Positions 8,393 through 16,460 of a stretch of DNA of 37,387 nucleotides are shown here, in pieces (position 1 is the stretch's first letter; the number at the start of each line of letters is the position of its first letter). The stretch is from JAXMHQ01 sp046346665 (lineage in GTDB: Bacteria; Verrucomicrobiota; Verrucomicrobiia; Limisphaerales; JAXMHQ01). Below the pieces are notes generated by a model, which worked only from the letters and a program-made list of their open reading frames with translations, ran no database searches and had not been told where the DNA came from. The position numbers were made by a program, and so were the translations under genes. Where the stretch lies: the NCBI GenBank assembly GCA_046346665.1, contig JAXMHQ010000043.1:1-37387 (forward strand), read 5' to 3'.

Positions 8393-9154
8393 ATGCCGAA
8401 TCATTCCCTGGCTTCCATTGTCGATTACTGCGACCGGATCCTGCGCACGCGCGAGGTGGGCGATTATGACGGGGCGGTGAACGGATTGCAGGTGGCGAAC
8501 AGCGGGAGGGTGAGCCGGATTGCGGCCGCAGTCGACGGCAGCCTGGCCACCGCGAAGCTGGCGGCGGAGGCCGGTGCGGATCTGCTGCTGGTTCATCACG
8601 GACTGTTCTGGTCGCCGTCGCATCCCTGGACCGGGCCGCGTTACGAATTGTTGCGCTGCCTGCTGGACAACAATCTTGCGGTGTACAGCTCGCATCTGCC
8701 GCTCGACCTGCATCCGAAACTCGGCAACAACGCCCGGCTGTGCGCGGCGCTGGGATTGAAGGGGCTGAAGCCGTTTTTTGAAAGTCACGGGCAGCCGATC
8801 GGGTTTCAGGCGCGGCTATCGACTTCCCGGAAGGACCTGGTGGGCCGGGTGAAACGCGCGGTGGGATCGGTGCCGCGGGTGATTCCGGCCGGGCCGGCCA
8901 TGTGCCGCCGCATCGGCGTGGTGACGGGCGGGGCGGGGGACGGACTCAAGCAGGCGGCGGAAGAGGGGGTGGACACGTTCGTGACCGGTGAAGGGCCGCA
9001 CTGGACCTACGCGCTCGCGGAGGAACTGGGTGTCAACGTGATTTACGGCGGGCACTATGCCACGGAGACGCTCGGCGTGAAGGCGCTGGCGGCGGAACTC
9101 TCGCGGCGATTCCACGTCTCCTGGAGCTTCGTGGATCACCCAACGGGGTTGTAG
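8393..9154 (+). CDS. NIF3/DUF34-like dinuclear metal-site protein
   Basis: 253 residues of the widespread NIF3 family (YbgI in E. coli), hexameric rings with two metal ions per subunit; a GTP cyclohydrolase I type 2 label is often given by homology, but the true reaction is poorly established. Seen: VNGLQV near the N-terminus, LLLVHHGLFW (metal His pair), SHLPLDLHPKLGNN (metal Asp), and near the C-terminus GEGPHW and IYGGHYATETLGV (metal His and Glu). The metal set is complete. The middle insert is short, as in bacterial members. It is flanked on both sides by REP-like clusters and does not appear to be in an operon. Confidence 0.9.
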   Translation: MPNHSLASIVDYCDRILRTREVGDYDGAVNGLQVANSGRVSRIAAAVDGSLATAKLAAEAGADLLLVHHGLFWSPSHPWTGPRYELLRCLLDNNLAVYSSHLPLDLHPKLGNNARLCAALGLKGLKPFFESHGQPIGFQARLSTSRKDLVGRVKRAVGSVPRVIPAGPAMCRRIGVVTGGAGDGLKQAAEEGVDTFVTGEGPHWTYALAEELGVNVIYGGHYATETLGVKALAAELSRRFHVSWSFVDHPTGL

Positions 9155-9155
9155 A

Positions 9156-9293
9156 GGTAGGGCGCCACTCCGTGGCGCCGGCCGCACGGAGTGCGGCCCT
9201 ACCGGCGCCCGGTTTGCTCCCGCCGCTCCATTTGCGAACGCGATCAGTAAGGCGCCGCTTCGTGGCGCTGGCTGCGCACAGCGCAGCCCTACC
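9156..9293. repeat. Two GGTAG...CCTACC palindromic elements (family F)
   Basis: 9156-9203 starts with GGTAGGGCGCC, contains GGCGCCACTCCGTGGCGCC and GCCGCACGGAGTGCGGC hairpins, and ends with CCCTACC. 9246-9293 is a diverged second copy (AAGGCGCCGCTTCGTGGCGC ... CAGCCCTACC). Each copy is two adjacent hairpins between a GTAG and a CTAC end. A longer relative of the same design is at 28469-28522. They lie between the convergent ends of the NIF3-like gene and the methyltransferase gene. Confidence 0.65.
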
Positions 9294-9303
9294 GGCTGAA
9301 TCG

Positions 9304-9825
9304 TCAATTCGCCCGCGGCTTTTCAATCTCGTAATCGACGCAGTCGTAGAGGTTCCAGAAAAACCAGTTGAGCAGGGGGCGGAAAGGGATGGCGTTGCGG
9401 ATTTTCTTGAGGGTCGTGTCGTTCTTGCCGGTGAGGCGGGCGTGGCGGATTTTGAATCGGCATTTGGAGTAGAAATTGTAGGCATAATCCTCGCTGAAAT
9501 AATGCATGGTCTTCTCCGTGAAGAACCGTTTGTGCGTCGGGTCCTGGTAGGCGCCGTCGGCCTTGGCGTAGGGGACGATGATGCGCGCGAAGCCGCCGGG
9601 CCTGAGGATGCGATGGATTTCGGCCATGACTTTCATGGTGTCGGAGAGGTGTTCCAGGACCTGGTCCATGAAGATTTCATCGACGGAATTGTCCTCGAAC
9701 GGCCAGGGAAATGTCTCCAGGTCGAAATGCTTGTCGGCGCGGACGTCGGCGACGACGTCGCAGTTGATCCAGCCGGGCCGGTAATCGGTTCCGCAGCCGA
9801 GGTGAACTTTGACAGGTTGGCTCAT
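9304..9825 (-). CDS. SAM-dependent methyltransferase (class I)
   Basis: 173 residues from ATG at 9825 (MSQPVKVHLGCGTDYRPGWINCD). Motif I is HLGCGTDYRPGW, an acidic post-I strand follows (INCDVVADVRAD), then FMDQVLEHLSD and LRPGGFARIIVPY, all typical of small stand-alone methyltransferases in polysaccharide clusters. The stop is TGA at 9304. It follows the GT4 gene by 26 bases on the same strand, so both probably form one transcript. The substrate is not shown by the sequence; a sugar or glycan is likely from context. Confidence 0.88.
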   Translation of the reverse strand: MSQPVKVHLGCGTDYRPGWINCDVVADVRADKHFDLETFPWPFEDNSVDEIFMDQVLEHLSDTMKVMAEIHRILRPGGFARIIVPYAKADGAYQDPTHKRFFTEKTMHYFSEDYAYNFYSKCRFKIRHARLTGKNDTTLKKIRNAIPFRPLLNWFFWNLYDCVDYEIEKPRAN

Positions 9826-9851
9826 AAAGTTGAAAGGATGCGTATTCTTTG

Positions 9852-11039
9852 TCAGGCGGTCTTCGGCCGGCCGGTGCGTTCCCGGGCGCAGGTTTCGAAA
9901 AGCTGAAGGAGATCCGCGTAGATTTTGTCGCGATCGATTTTCTTGCGCAGGTGCGTGGCGCCTTCGGGCGGGAGTTGAAATCCCTGGATGAACTGCGCCG
10001 TGCGGGCGGCGAAGGATTCCAGGTCGGGCACGACGAATCCGTTGATGCCGTTGTCGATCATGTCGCTGCAGCCGGGGATGTCGTAGGAGACCACGGGGAG
10101 GCCGAGCGCCTGGGATTCGAGGACGTTGTAGGGGTAGCCCTCCCATTTGCTGGTGGTGATGAACAATTTTGCCTGGCGATAGACGGAGGCCATCTGCTGG
10201 TTGCTGACGTGGCCCCAGAGTTTCACGTTGGGCCAGCGCGCGGCGCAGTCCTTCACCAGCGGTTCCAGCTCGCCATTCCCGCAGATGTTCCAGGCCACGC
10301 GCGACTGGTGGTCGGGGTTGACGCGGTCGATGAGCCGCACGAGGTCGCGCACGCCTTTCTGTTCCACCAGGCGGCCGGCCCAGACGATGTTGAACCGGTC
10401 CCTGGCGAATTCGCCGGGGAAGGGGAATCGGCCGGCGTTGGCGGCGAACGCGTCGAAATCGAAAGGGTAATAAATCCGGGCGACGTGCCGGTTGGGGAAC
10501 TGGCGCTGGAAGACGTCGCGGGTGAAATTGTTGATGACGTGGTAGCCGGCGACGCCGCTGGCGAGCCAGTTGTAGAACCACGAGGTGAACATCAGGTTGT
10601 GCAGCTTGGCCTGGATGCTTTCGGCGACGGGGTAGACGTGGGGGATATGGCAGCCGAAAACGATCGGCGGCACCTTGCGATAGCCCATCACGAACTTGAA
10701 GAAGAACGGTTCCGTGATGTCGTTGCGCGAGTAGACGATATCGTAGTCCTGGAACCGGCCGACGAGTTCCTTGAACGATTTGGATTTGATGTAGCGGGCT
10801 TTGCCGAGCTTGGCGCGGATGGTTTCGACCGGCTCGCGGTAGAGGAGCTTCGGGTCGAATTTTTTCGCCATGTAAATGTTGTGAAGGCGACCGTATTTCA
10901 GGTTGAACGCGTCGTCCATGGTGAGGACGTCCGCCTGGACGCCGCTGATTTCGGCGAGGTCGTGGGCGGTTTCGATGAAATATTTTTCGAGCCCTCCGCC
11001 GATTTCGAGGAGGGTGGCGGCGTAATAGGCGACGCGCAT
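9852..11039 (-). CDS. Glycosyltransferase family 4 (GT-B fold)
   Basis: 395 residues. The N-terminal Rossmann half begins MRVAYYAATLLEIGGGLEKYF, with the Gly-rich loop that in GT4 enzymes contacts the acceptor and nucleotide sugar. The C-terminal half contains IVWAGRLVEQKGVRDLV and the donor-site EX7E motif as EGYPYNVLE, followed by SQALGLPVVSYDIPG. These enzymes retain anomeric configuration and use nucleotide sugars such as GDP-mannose. manC at 2855 could supply such a donor, but that link is inference. It heads a two-gene minus-strand unit with the methyltransferase at 9304-9825. Confidence 0.92.
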   Translation of the reverse strand: MRVAYYAATLLEIGGGLEKYFIETAHDLAEISGVQADVLTMDDAFNLKYGRLHNIYMAKKFDPKLLYREPVETIRAKLGKARYIKSKSFKELVGRFQDYDIVYSRNDITEPFFFKFVMGYRKVPPIVFGCHIPHVYPVAESIQAKLHNLMFTSWFYNWLASGVAGYHVINNFTRDVFQRQFPNRHVARIYYPFDFDAFAANAGRFPFPGEFARDRFNIVWAGRLVEQKGVRDLVRLIDRVNPDHQSRVAWNICGNGELEPLVKDCAARWPNVKLWGHVSNQQMASVYRQAKLFITTSKWEGYPYNVLESQALGLPVVSYDIPGCSDMIDNGINGFVVPDLESFAARTAQFIQGFQLPPEGATHLRKKIDRDKIYADLLQLFETCARERTGRPKTA

Positions 11040-11100
11040 GGGGGAAGATGCTAGGGCGCGTGGGCGGATTAGGCAAGCGGCGGAAGGCCGGGGAGGTTTA

Positions 11101-11178
11101 CCCGCAGATCACACAAATCACGCAGAATAAAGACCGGAAGTTCTGATTCATTTCTGCGTGATCTGTGTGATCTGCGGG
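11101..11178. repeat. Inverted repeat, 'cagatcacacaaatcacgcag' type (family B, copy 2)
   Basis: The left arm starts CCCGCAGATCACACAAATCA at 11101. The right arm at 11152-11178 is its reverse complement with one mismatch in 27. The 23-base centre contains CCGGAAGTTCTG. It fills the gap between the YfhO-like stop and the GT4 start, so a transcript running from one into the other would carry a long hairpin. Confidence 0.8.
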
Positions 11179-11190
11179 CCAAAATTCGTG

Positions 11191-14016
11191 TCACTCGGCT
11201 TTCGCGGGCATCGGCGCGGGCCGCGGGCGGTAGAAGGTGACGACGCCCGTGAACACCAGCGCCAGGCCGAGGCCGGCAAGGCTCAGGAACAGCGTCCGGC
11301 CCGCGATCCGGTAGGTGAATTCCACCGTGTGCTTCCCGGCCGGGACATAAACGCCGCGCATGATGAAATTCGCCCGCAACAACTCCGCCGGTTTGCCGTC
11401 CACCGTCACCTTCCAGTTCGGATCGTAACGATCGTTCAACAGCAGGATTGAGGGTTCTCCGGATTCGGTCTGGAACCGGATATCCTTCGGCGCATAGGAC
11501 GCGAACTGGACCGTTCCGCCGTTGGTGCCGTTGGAGACCGCGGGTGCACCCGGTGCGTCGGCCGGCGGCGCCGCCAGCAGGACCGTGCGCGCGGGATCGA
11601 AATCCGGGTCGGAAAGTTTCTGCAGGGTGAGGTAATCGTTTGTGCCGTATTGCTGCAGGCGGATCGGGGCGTTGGTGATGGCGCTGTAATGGGCAACCTC
11701 CGCCGCCGCGCCCGGTGCGAGCGCCGGCACCTGCCAGTTGGAATAAAGTTTCGCGCGCGGAAGAGCGCCGGTGAACTCGATCAGGGCAAACGCCCCTTCA
11801 GGGCTCGGCACCGCGGTGATGTCCTCGCCGCGGGAGTAGTGTTGCACGCCGGGTTTCAGCGTCAGGTTGAAGCGTTGTACCGGGTGAAATCGCTGCTGCA
11901 CAGGGTCGAGCGCGCCGTTCAGGTAATTGACTAACTCGGTGGCGGCGAGGATGTAGCGGGTATTGGTGAGCTGCCACCAGCGCGGGAGCCGCTCGGCCGT
12001 CTCGGGGAGCTTCACGTTGGCCTGCCACAAGGCCGTTTCATATGCGAGCAGATCCTCCGGCAACCGCGACATCTGGACCACGTCGAGCGACTGGATGTTC
12101 ATCAGCAGGAAATGGTGCTGGGCCCATTCCACGCTCTCGAGCTGCTCGAAGGTTTGTTCCGCGTTGGACAGGTCCGGTTTGACATTGAACACCATCAGGA
12201 ACCACCACGGCAGCCGCGTCACGCGTTGTTCGTACGGGTCCACTTTGAGCCGGTCGAGGATCGGGTTGCTGGCGTATTTGTATTTGTAATCCCAGTAGGC
12301 AACCACCGGCAGGTTCGCGTGGCAGAGGTCGATGACCAGCAGCATGCCGAACAGGAACAATCCGCCGCGGGCGCGTTTGCCCGAGAACTGCCCGCTGACG
12401 GCCAGCGTCAGCAATCCGACTGACGCACCGAGGAACAGGACATACCAGCCCACCTGCGTGATGCTGAACGTGGCGAGATCGCTGGCATTCGATTTCCCGA
12501 GCGGCTGGAATTGTTCGAGGTAATGGAGGTAAGCCACGAGGTCGGCGCGGCGCGACATGTAGATGAACCAGCCGAGCAGGCTCAGGACCAGGAACCCGGC
12601 GCAACCGAGAATCCAGCGTTTATCGAACGCCGCGGCTTTGGCCCACCATTGTCGGAACGAGCGGGACGGCTGGGTGGATTGCAGGTATTGCCGGACCAGG
12701 CCCTGGATGCCGTATCCGAACAGCATGATCATGGCGAAGCTGAGCAGGTGCAGGAATTTGGACGGGACGCGGACGGTGTTGAAATAGGGCAGGTGGTACC
12801 AGAACCAGTAGAACGGGGCGTAACGGCCGAAGGCGAGCAGCAGGGAGCCGATGACGACGATGCCCCAGAACCAGATCAGGCGGCGTTCGGGCGTGGTGAA
12901 CGGGGAATTCTTGCGGCGGAGCGATTGTGCGGCGGCCCAGGCGGCGACGAGCACGACGAAGATGCCCTGGTAATTGCCGCCGCCGGCGAACCGGAGCGGG
13001 CCGCGCGGGGGCGGGCTGGTGGCGGGATCTTTTTCGGGACCTTCGAGGTAGGCATCCCACGCGGCGTCGCGCCCCATGGGTCCCCAGTAATAACTGGCGT
13101 CATCGGGCGGCGGCTGCATGCGATAGCCGTAGAGGCCGGGGATGATCAATCCGAGCGCGCCTTTTTTGTGCAAGCTCCAGCCCGTGGCCCAATCCCAGTG
13201 CGCCGCCTTGGATTGCTCATCCTGTTTCGTGCCGACGACGCCTTTGATTTGGGTGCCGATCAGGTTGGAAACGGAATGGGCTGAGATGAAGAAGGCGCAG
13301 ACGACGAGGATGAGGGCCTGGGTGGTGACGCGGGAAATCTTGGCGGCGGGAGTTGCGGGCAGGGCGACCAGGAGTTGCCAGGCGAGAAAGCAGCCGACGA
13401 GGATGCTGAAGTAGGCGCCGATATCGGCGGCTTCCATGACGCCGATGCCGACGGCGAAACCGGCGAGGCAGACGCGCATCCACCGGAGCCAGGCTGGGGA
13501 TTGGGGTTGTCCGGGCGGATCTGGGGACAATGCGGCGACGGCGAGGAAGCTGAGTCCGAAGCAGAACACCTGGGATCCCACGCCCCAGCAGGTGGTGGAG
13601 AAGAAGTCGGAATTGAGCAGCGCGGCCAATCCGCCGATCAGGCAGGTGGCCGGCGAGAATCCGAGCCGCCGGAAGCAGACCCACGCGCAGAAGCCGACGA
13701 AAAAGAGGGTGATAGGCACCTCAAACTTGCTGAAGCCGAGCGGGCCAACGAGCCACCGGAGGCCATCTGTGATGGGCGACGCGCAACTGCCTCCCGGATT
13801 GCCGAGCAGGTTAAGATCGAACCACAAACCAAATATACCTTCCGGCATTTTGCCGGCAGCCTGGCATTGGGCGCCGAGCGGTCCGTCATTTGAGAAAACA
13901 ACTTGCTCAGGAAGCAAGCTGCGCCAAAAAAGGAAAAGCAAAATCGCGATGAAAGCGACCGCCATCAGGGGTCCACCGCTCTTGATACTCCTGCCCGAGT
14001 TGGATTTATTGATCAT
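11191..14016 (-). CDS. YfhO-like multispanning membrane protein
   Basis: About 941 residues from ATG at 14016 (MINKSNSGRSIKSGGPLMAV). About 12-14 hydrophobic segments are visible, e.g. MAVAFIAILLFLFW, ITLFFVGFCAWVCF, LILVVCAFFISA, LLSFAMIMLFGYGI and a last one, LFLSLAGLGLALVFTGVVTF. Between them is a large non-membrane part. The C-terminal LLLNDRYDPNWKVTVDGKP ... GVYVPAGKHTVEFTYR is the usual end of YfhO-family proteins. YfhO proteins are GT-C-like and are needed for glycosylating cell-wall polymers in Firmicutes; the substrate here is unknown. An upstream ATG at 14166 would add 50 non-hydrophobic residues and is less likely. It lies upstream of the GT4 and methyltransferase genes on the same strand. 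Confidence 0.85.
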   Translation of the reverse strand: MINKSNSGRSIKSGGPLMAVAFIAILLFLFWRSLLPEQVVFSNDGPLGAQCQAAGKMPEGIFGLWFDLNLLGNPGGSCASPITDGLRWLVGPLGFSKFEVPITLFFVGFCAWVCFRRLGFSPATCLIGGLAALLNSDFFSTTCWGVGSQVFCFGLSFLAVAALSPDPPGQPQSPAWLRWMRVCLAGFAVGIGVMEAADIGAYFSILVGCFLAWQLLVALPATPAAKISRVTTQALILVVCAFFISAHSVSNLIGTQIKGVVGTKQDEQSKAAHWDWATGWSLHKKGALGLIIPGLYGYRMQPPPDDASYYWGPMGRDAAWDAYLEGPEKDPATSPPPRGPLRFAGGGNYQGIFVVLVAAWAAAQSLRRKNSPFTTPERRLIWFWGIVVIGSLLLAFGRYAPFYWFWYHLPYFNTVRVPSKFLHLLSFAMIMLFGYGIQGLVRQYLQSTQPSRSFRQWWAKAAAFDKRWILGCAGFLVLSLLGWFIYMSRRADLVAYLHYLEQFQPLGKSNASDLATFSITQVGWYVLFLGASVGLLTLAVSGQFSGKRARGGLFLFGMLLVIDLCHANLPVVAYWDYKYKYASNPILDRLKVDPYEQRVTRLPWWFLMVFNVKPDLSNAEQTFEQLESVEWAQHHFLLMNIQSLDVVQMSRLPEDLLAYETALWQANVKLPETAERLPRWWQLTNTRYILAATELVNYLNGALDPVQQRFHPVQRFNLTLKPGVQHYSRGEDITAVPSPEGAFALIEFTGALPRAKLYSNWQVPALAPGAAAEVAHYSAITNAPIRLQQYGTNDYLTLQKLSDPDFDPARTVLLAAPPADAPGAPAVSNGTNGGTVQFASYAPKDIRFQTESGEPSILLLNDRYDPNWKVTVDGKPAELLRANFIMRGVYVPAGKHTVEFTYRIAGRTLFLSLAGLGLALVFTGVVTFYRPRPAPMPAKAE

Positions 14017-14182
14017 GGCCGGAAGACAATCGTTGAATAGCGGCAGGGGTGTGTCAAGTCGTGCCTTATCCGGTGCGTGGAAATGTCCCAAAGGAAGTCC
14101 TTGCGTCGAAACAACAGTTCCCTCTAGCTTTGGCGCTTGAGATCGCTGAACCGTCAGGAATAGCAACGAATCACTGCTTGTT

Positions 14183-14894
14183 ATGTTTGACCCCCTAGTT
14201 TACCGGCTAAAGGAATCGATCAACCAGTTTGTGGTGCGGTTGCAGGATCGGATCTCCATCGAATCAGCCAAGAGCATTTGGGTGGCAAGGCAGCAGAGGG
14301 CGTTGCAATCGACTGTGGAGTTCGTCGAAACCCACCTACCACATGTTTCTTCGGTCCGCTCCAAGGAAGCTTTGTTGGAACGTGCTGGCCCGGGCGGACG
14401 TTTCGGGCGACCGGCTCATTTGTGAATTCGGTGTTTGGAAGGCGTTCTCCATCAATTTCATCGCTCAACGAACGCAGAAACAGGTGTATGGTTTTGATTC
14501 GTTCGAAGGGTTGCCGGAGGAATGGGGAGGGGACAGTTGGAAGAAAGGCGATTTTGCGCTGCCCGCTTTGCCGAAGGTCCGGGGAAACGTGACGCTCATA
14601 AAGGGCTGGTTCAATGATAGCATCCCGCCTTTTCTGAAGGAACACGCGGGCCAGGTAGGCTTCCTTCATGTGGACAGCGACCTATATACATCTGCGAAAA
14701 TCGTTTTTGAGCTTCTCGAACCCCGGCTGGGACCTGGAACGGTGATTGTCTTTGACGAATACTTCAACTTCCCACAATGGGAGCAAGGAGAACACAAAGC
14801 GTTCACCGAGTTCCTATCCAGAACCAAGCTTAGTTGCGAATACATCGGCTACCATCGTCACGGTCAACAACTTGCGCTGATTCTTCGGCCTTGA
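14183..14894 (+). pseudogene. TylF/CmcI-like O-methyltransferase with one frameshift
   Basis: Read as one protein it runs MFDPLVYRLKESINQFVVRL ... SKEALLER, changes frame at about 14381-14386, and continues LARADVSGDRLICEFGVWKA to the stop at 14894. The second part carries the family marks VYGFDSFEGLPEEW, GFLHVDSDLYTSA and GTVIVFDEYFN (metal- and SAM-binding acidic residues). The shift is explained by loss of one GT from a GTGT run (expected LLERVLARADV). TylF-type enzymes methylate sugar hydroxyls in antibiotics and polysaccharides. The gene is divergent from the YfhO-like gene. Without the shift it would encode about 237 residues. Sequencing error and true mutation are both possible. Confidence 0.8.
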
Positions 14895-14978
14895 GCGGAT
14901 TTCCAGGACAGGTGCAACCGGGATCCTAATCGTTTTCGCAATTCTTTCAGCAGTAAGGCATTTGGGCCACAGTCCTTA

Positions 14979-15007
14979 TTGACTTTTGGTGACGTTACTT
15001 TTACGAT
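14979..15007 (+). promoter_or_regulatory. Candidate sigma-70-type promoter for the LamG-Ig gene
   Basis: TTGACT at 14979-14984 (5 of 6 to the -35 consensus), a 17-base spacer, then TACGAT at 15002-15007 (4 of 6 to the -10 consensus). The start of transcription would fall about 35 bases before ATG 15048. A strong GGAGGT lies at 15022-15027, but it is 20 bases from the ATG, farther than usual. The rest of the 14895-15047 gap shows nothing else. Confidence 0.45.
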
Positions 15008-15047
15008 CCCCCAAGATGCACGGAGGTCAAAAGCGATATACGCGTTT

Positions 15048-16247
15048 ATGAAAACAATCCACTTCATACTGATTGCGGCCCTTCTGCCTGTTTCCTGCCT
15101 CGCGGATACGAACTCTGGGCTTGTTGCTTACTATACCTTTGAAGGCAACGGCAACAATGCAATGGGCACGGGATTTGACATGACCAACAATCGCGTCAAT
15201 TTCCTGCCGGGCTTGCATGGGCAGGCCGCATTCTTCGACGGATCCAACCAGCAGTTTCAGACCCCGCTGAATTTCTCTGTCACCAACACGTCCTCCAGAA
15301 CGATTTCTATCTGGCTTTATCCGATGAATATCCCGGGGCAGCTGGGCAATATCCTGGCATGGGGCTATCACTGGGGCGATGCCGGCACGTGTTGGGATCT
15401 CCACCTCGCCCCGCCGAATTCCGGCCCGGCATCGATCAACGCTTCCTGGGTCATGTATTCCAGCGGGCCTGGATCCCTGGCGTGGTCCTATTACCAATGG
15501 ATCAACCTGGCCATCACGTGGGACAGCAATTCAAGTACGGCGACGTTCTACCTGAACGGCACGAATGTTGGTGGTTACGTCTCGTTTGGCAGCGCATCTA
15601 TTAACACCCAGCCTGGGCCTCTTGTCGTCGGCTATTTTCATCCAGGCGACGCGCCCGATACTTCGTGGAAAACGCCGTATATTGGGCTCATGGATGATCT
15701 CAAGATTTACAATCGAGCCTTGACGCGGCTTGAGATTCTTCAAACGGCGGGCATCAACATAGCTCCGGCCATCACCCAAAACCCAACCAGTGTCCTCGCG
15801 AACTGGGGCGACCCGGTTCAATTCAGCGTGGTGGCGGATGGTTACCCTGGCCCCAGTTATCTTTGGTACAAAGATGGGCTCCCGCTTTGGTGGGCGACGA
15901 ACTCCACATTAAGCCTGAGCAGCGTCGATTTTCCAGATGCCGGCAATTACACGGTTGTGGTGAGCAATATTGCTGGAAGCGTGACGAATTCTCCAGCCGC
16001 CCAGTTGTCAGTCAATCCAGCGGGCATGTCCATAGGCCTTTACTCATTCATTAGCCTGACAAGCAACATTGGGAAAACACTCACCATTCAGAACACCACG
16101 AATCTGTCCAATCCGAATGCCTGGGTTACGAGCACCAATTTGCTGATTACCAGCCCGGTGCAGGTCTGGATTGACACCTCGGTTGACGTCAGTCCTGGCC
16201 ATGATGCTTTGCGGTATTACCGCGTCCTGGCTGCGCCGACACACTGA
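15048..16247 (+). CDS. Secreted LamG + Ig-like protein with C-terminal 'YYRV' domain
   Basis: 399 residues. A signal peptide (MKTIHFILIAALLPVSCLAD) is followed by a LamG/concanavalin A-like jelly-roll domain starting GLVAYYTFEGNGNNAMG and ending MDDLKIYNRALTRLEI (residues ~25-240). Then an Ig-like domain (ITQNPTSVLANWGDPVQFSV ... YTVVVSNIAGS) and a C-terminal domain with TLTIQNTTNLSNPNAWVT and DALRYYRVLAAP. The end resembles the last domain of the S53 protein downstream. There is no PEP-CTERM tail. LamG domains usually bind carbohydrate or protein ligands; no catalytic motif is visible. ATG 15048 is chosen because it starts the signal peptide; 14979 would translate the promoter candidate. Confidence 0.85.
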   Translation: MKTIHFILIAALLPVSCLADTNSGLVAYYTFEGNGNNAMGTGFDMTNNRVNFLPGLHGQAAFFDGSNQQFQTPLNFSVTNTSSRTISIWLYPMNIPGQLGNILAWGYHWGDAGTCWDLHLAPPNSGPASINASWVMYSSGPGSLAWSYYQWINLAITWDSNSSTATFYLNGTNVGGYVSFGSASINTQPGPLVVGYFHPGDAPDTSWKTPYIGLMDDLKIYNRALTRLEILQTAGINIAPAITQNPTSVLANWGDPVQFSVVADGYPGPSYLWYKDGLPLWWATNSTLSLSSVDFPDAGNYTVVVSNIAGSVTNSPAAQLSVNPAGMSIGLYSFISLTSNIGKTLTIQNTTNLSNPNAWVTSTNLLITSPVQVWIDTSVDVSPGHDALRYYRVLAAPTH

Positions 16248-16460
16248 CTATCCTCCGGCCTGACTTTCAGGTGCCGTGTGATGCCGCGATCTCGCTGAAC
16301 GAATCCCAGCTAGGGGCTCCGGATGATGCGGGGAATCCGGCAGAGTCGATTTTGCCTTTCCCTTTTTGCGCAATTATTCGCTTGCGGATCCTGCGCCTTT
16401 TGGGATCGTTGAGCCATGGCTCGCGGCTTCAATTCAGCGTCGAGCAAGAGGACAAATCCC

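Noticed and set aside
9849..11054. A 401-codon plus-strand open frame across the GT4 gene
   Set aside because: It is the shadow of the minus-strand glycosyltransferase, which has the EX7E motif and the Rossmann loop. The plus-strand translation shows no family sequence.
14017..14166. Longer N-terminus for the YfhO-like protein
   Set aside because: The extra 50 residues are not hydrophobic or conserved-looking, and the shorter start places the first membrane helix close to the N-terminus as usual. The choice is not certain, since neither start has a clear ribosome site.
16416..16460. Earlier start for the S53 peptidase
   Set aside because: ATG 16461 has a ribosome site and starts a proper signal peptide. 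The upstream 15 codons are polar and would spoil it.
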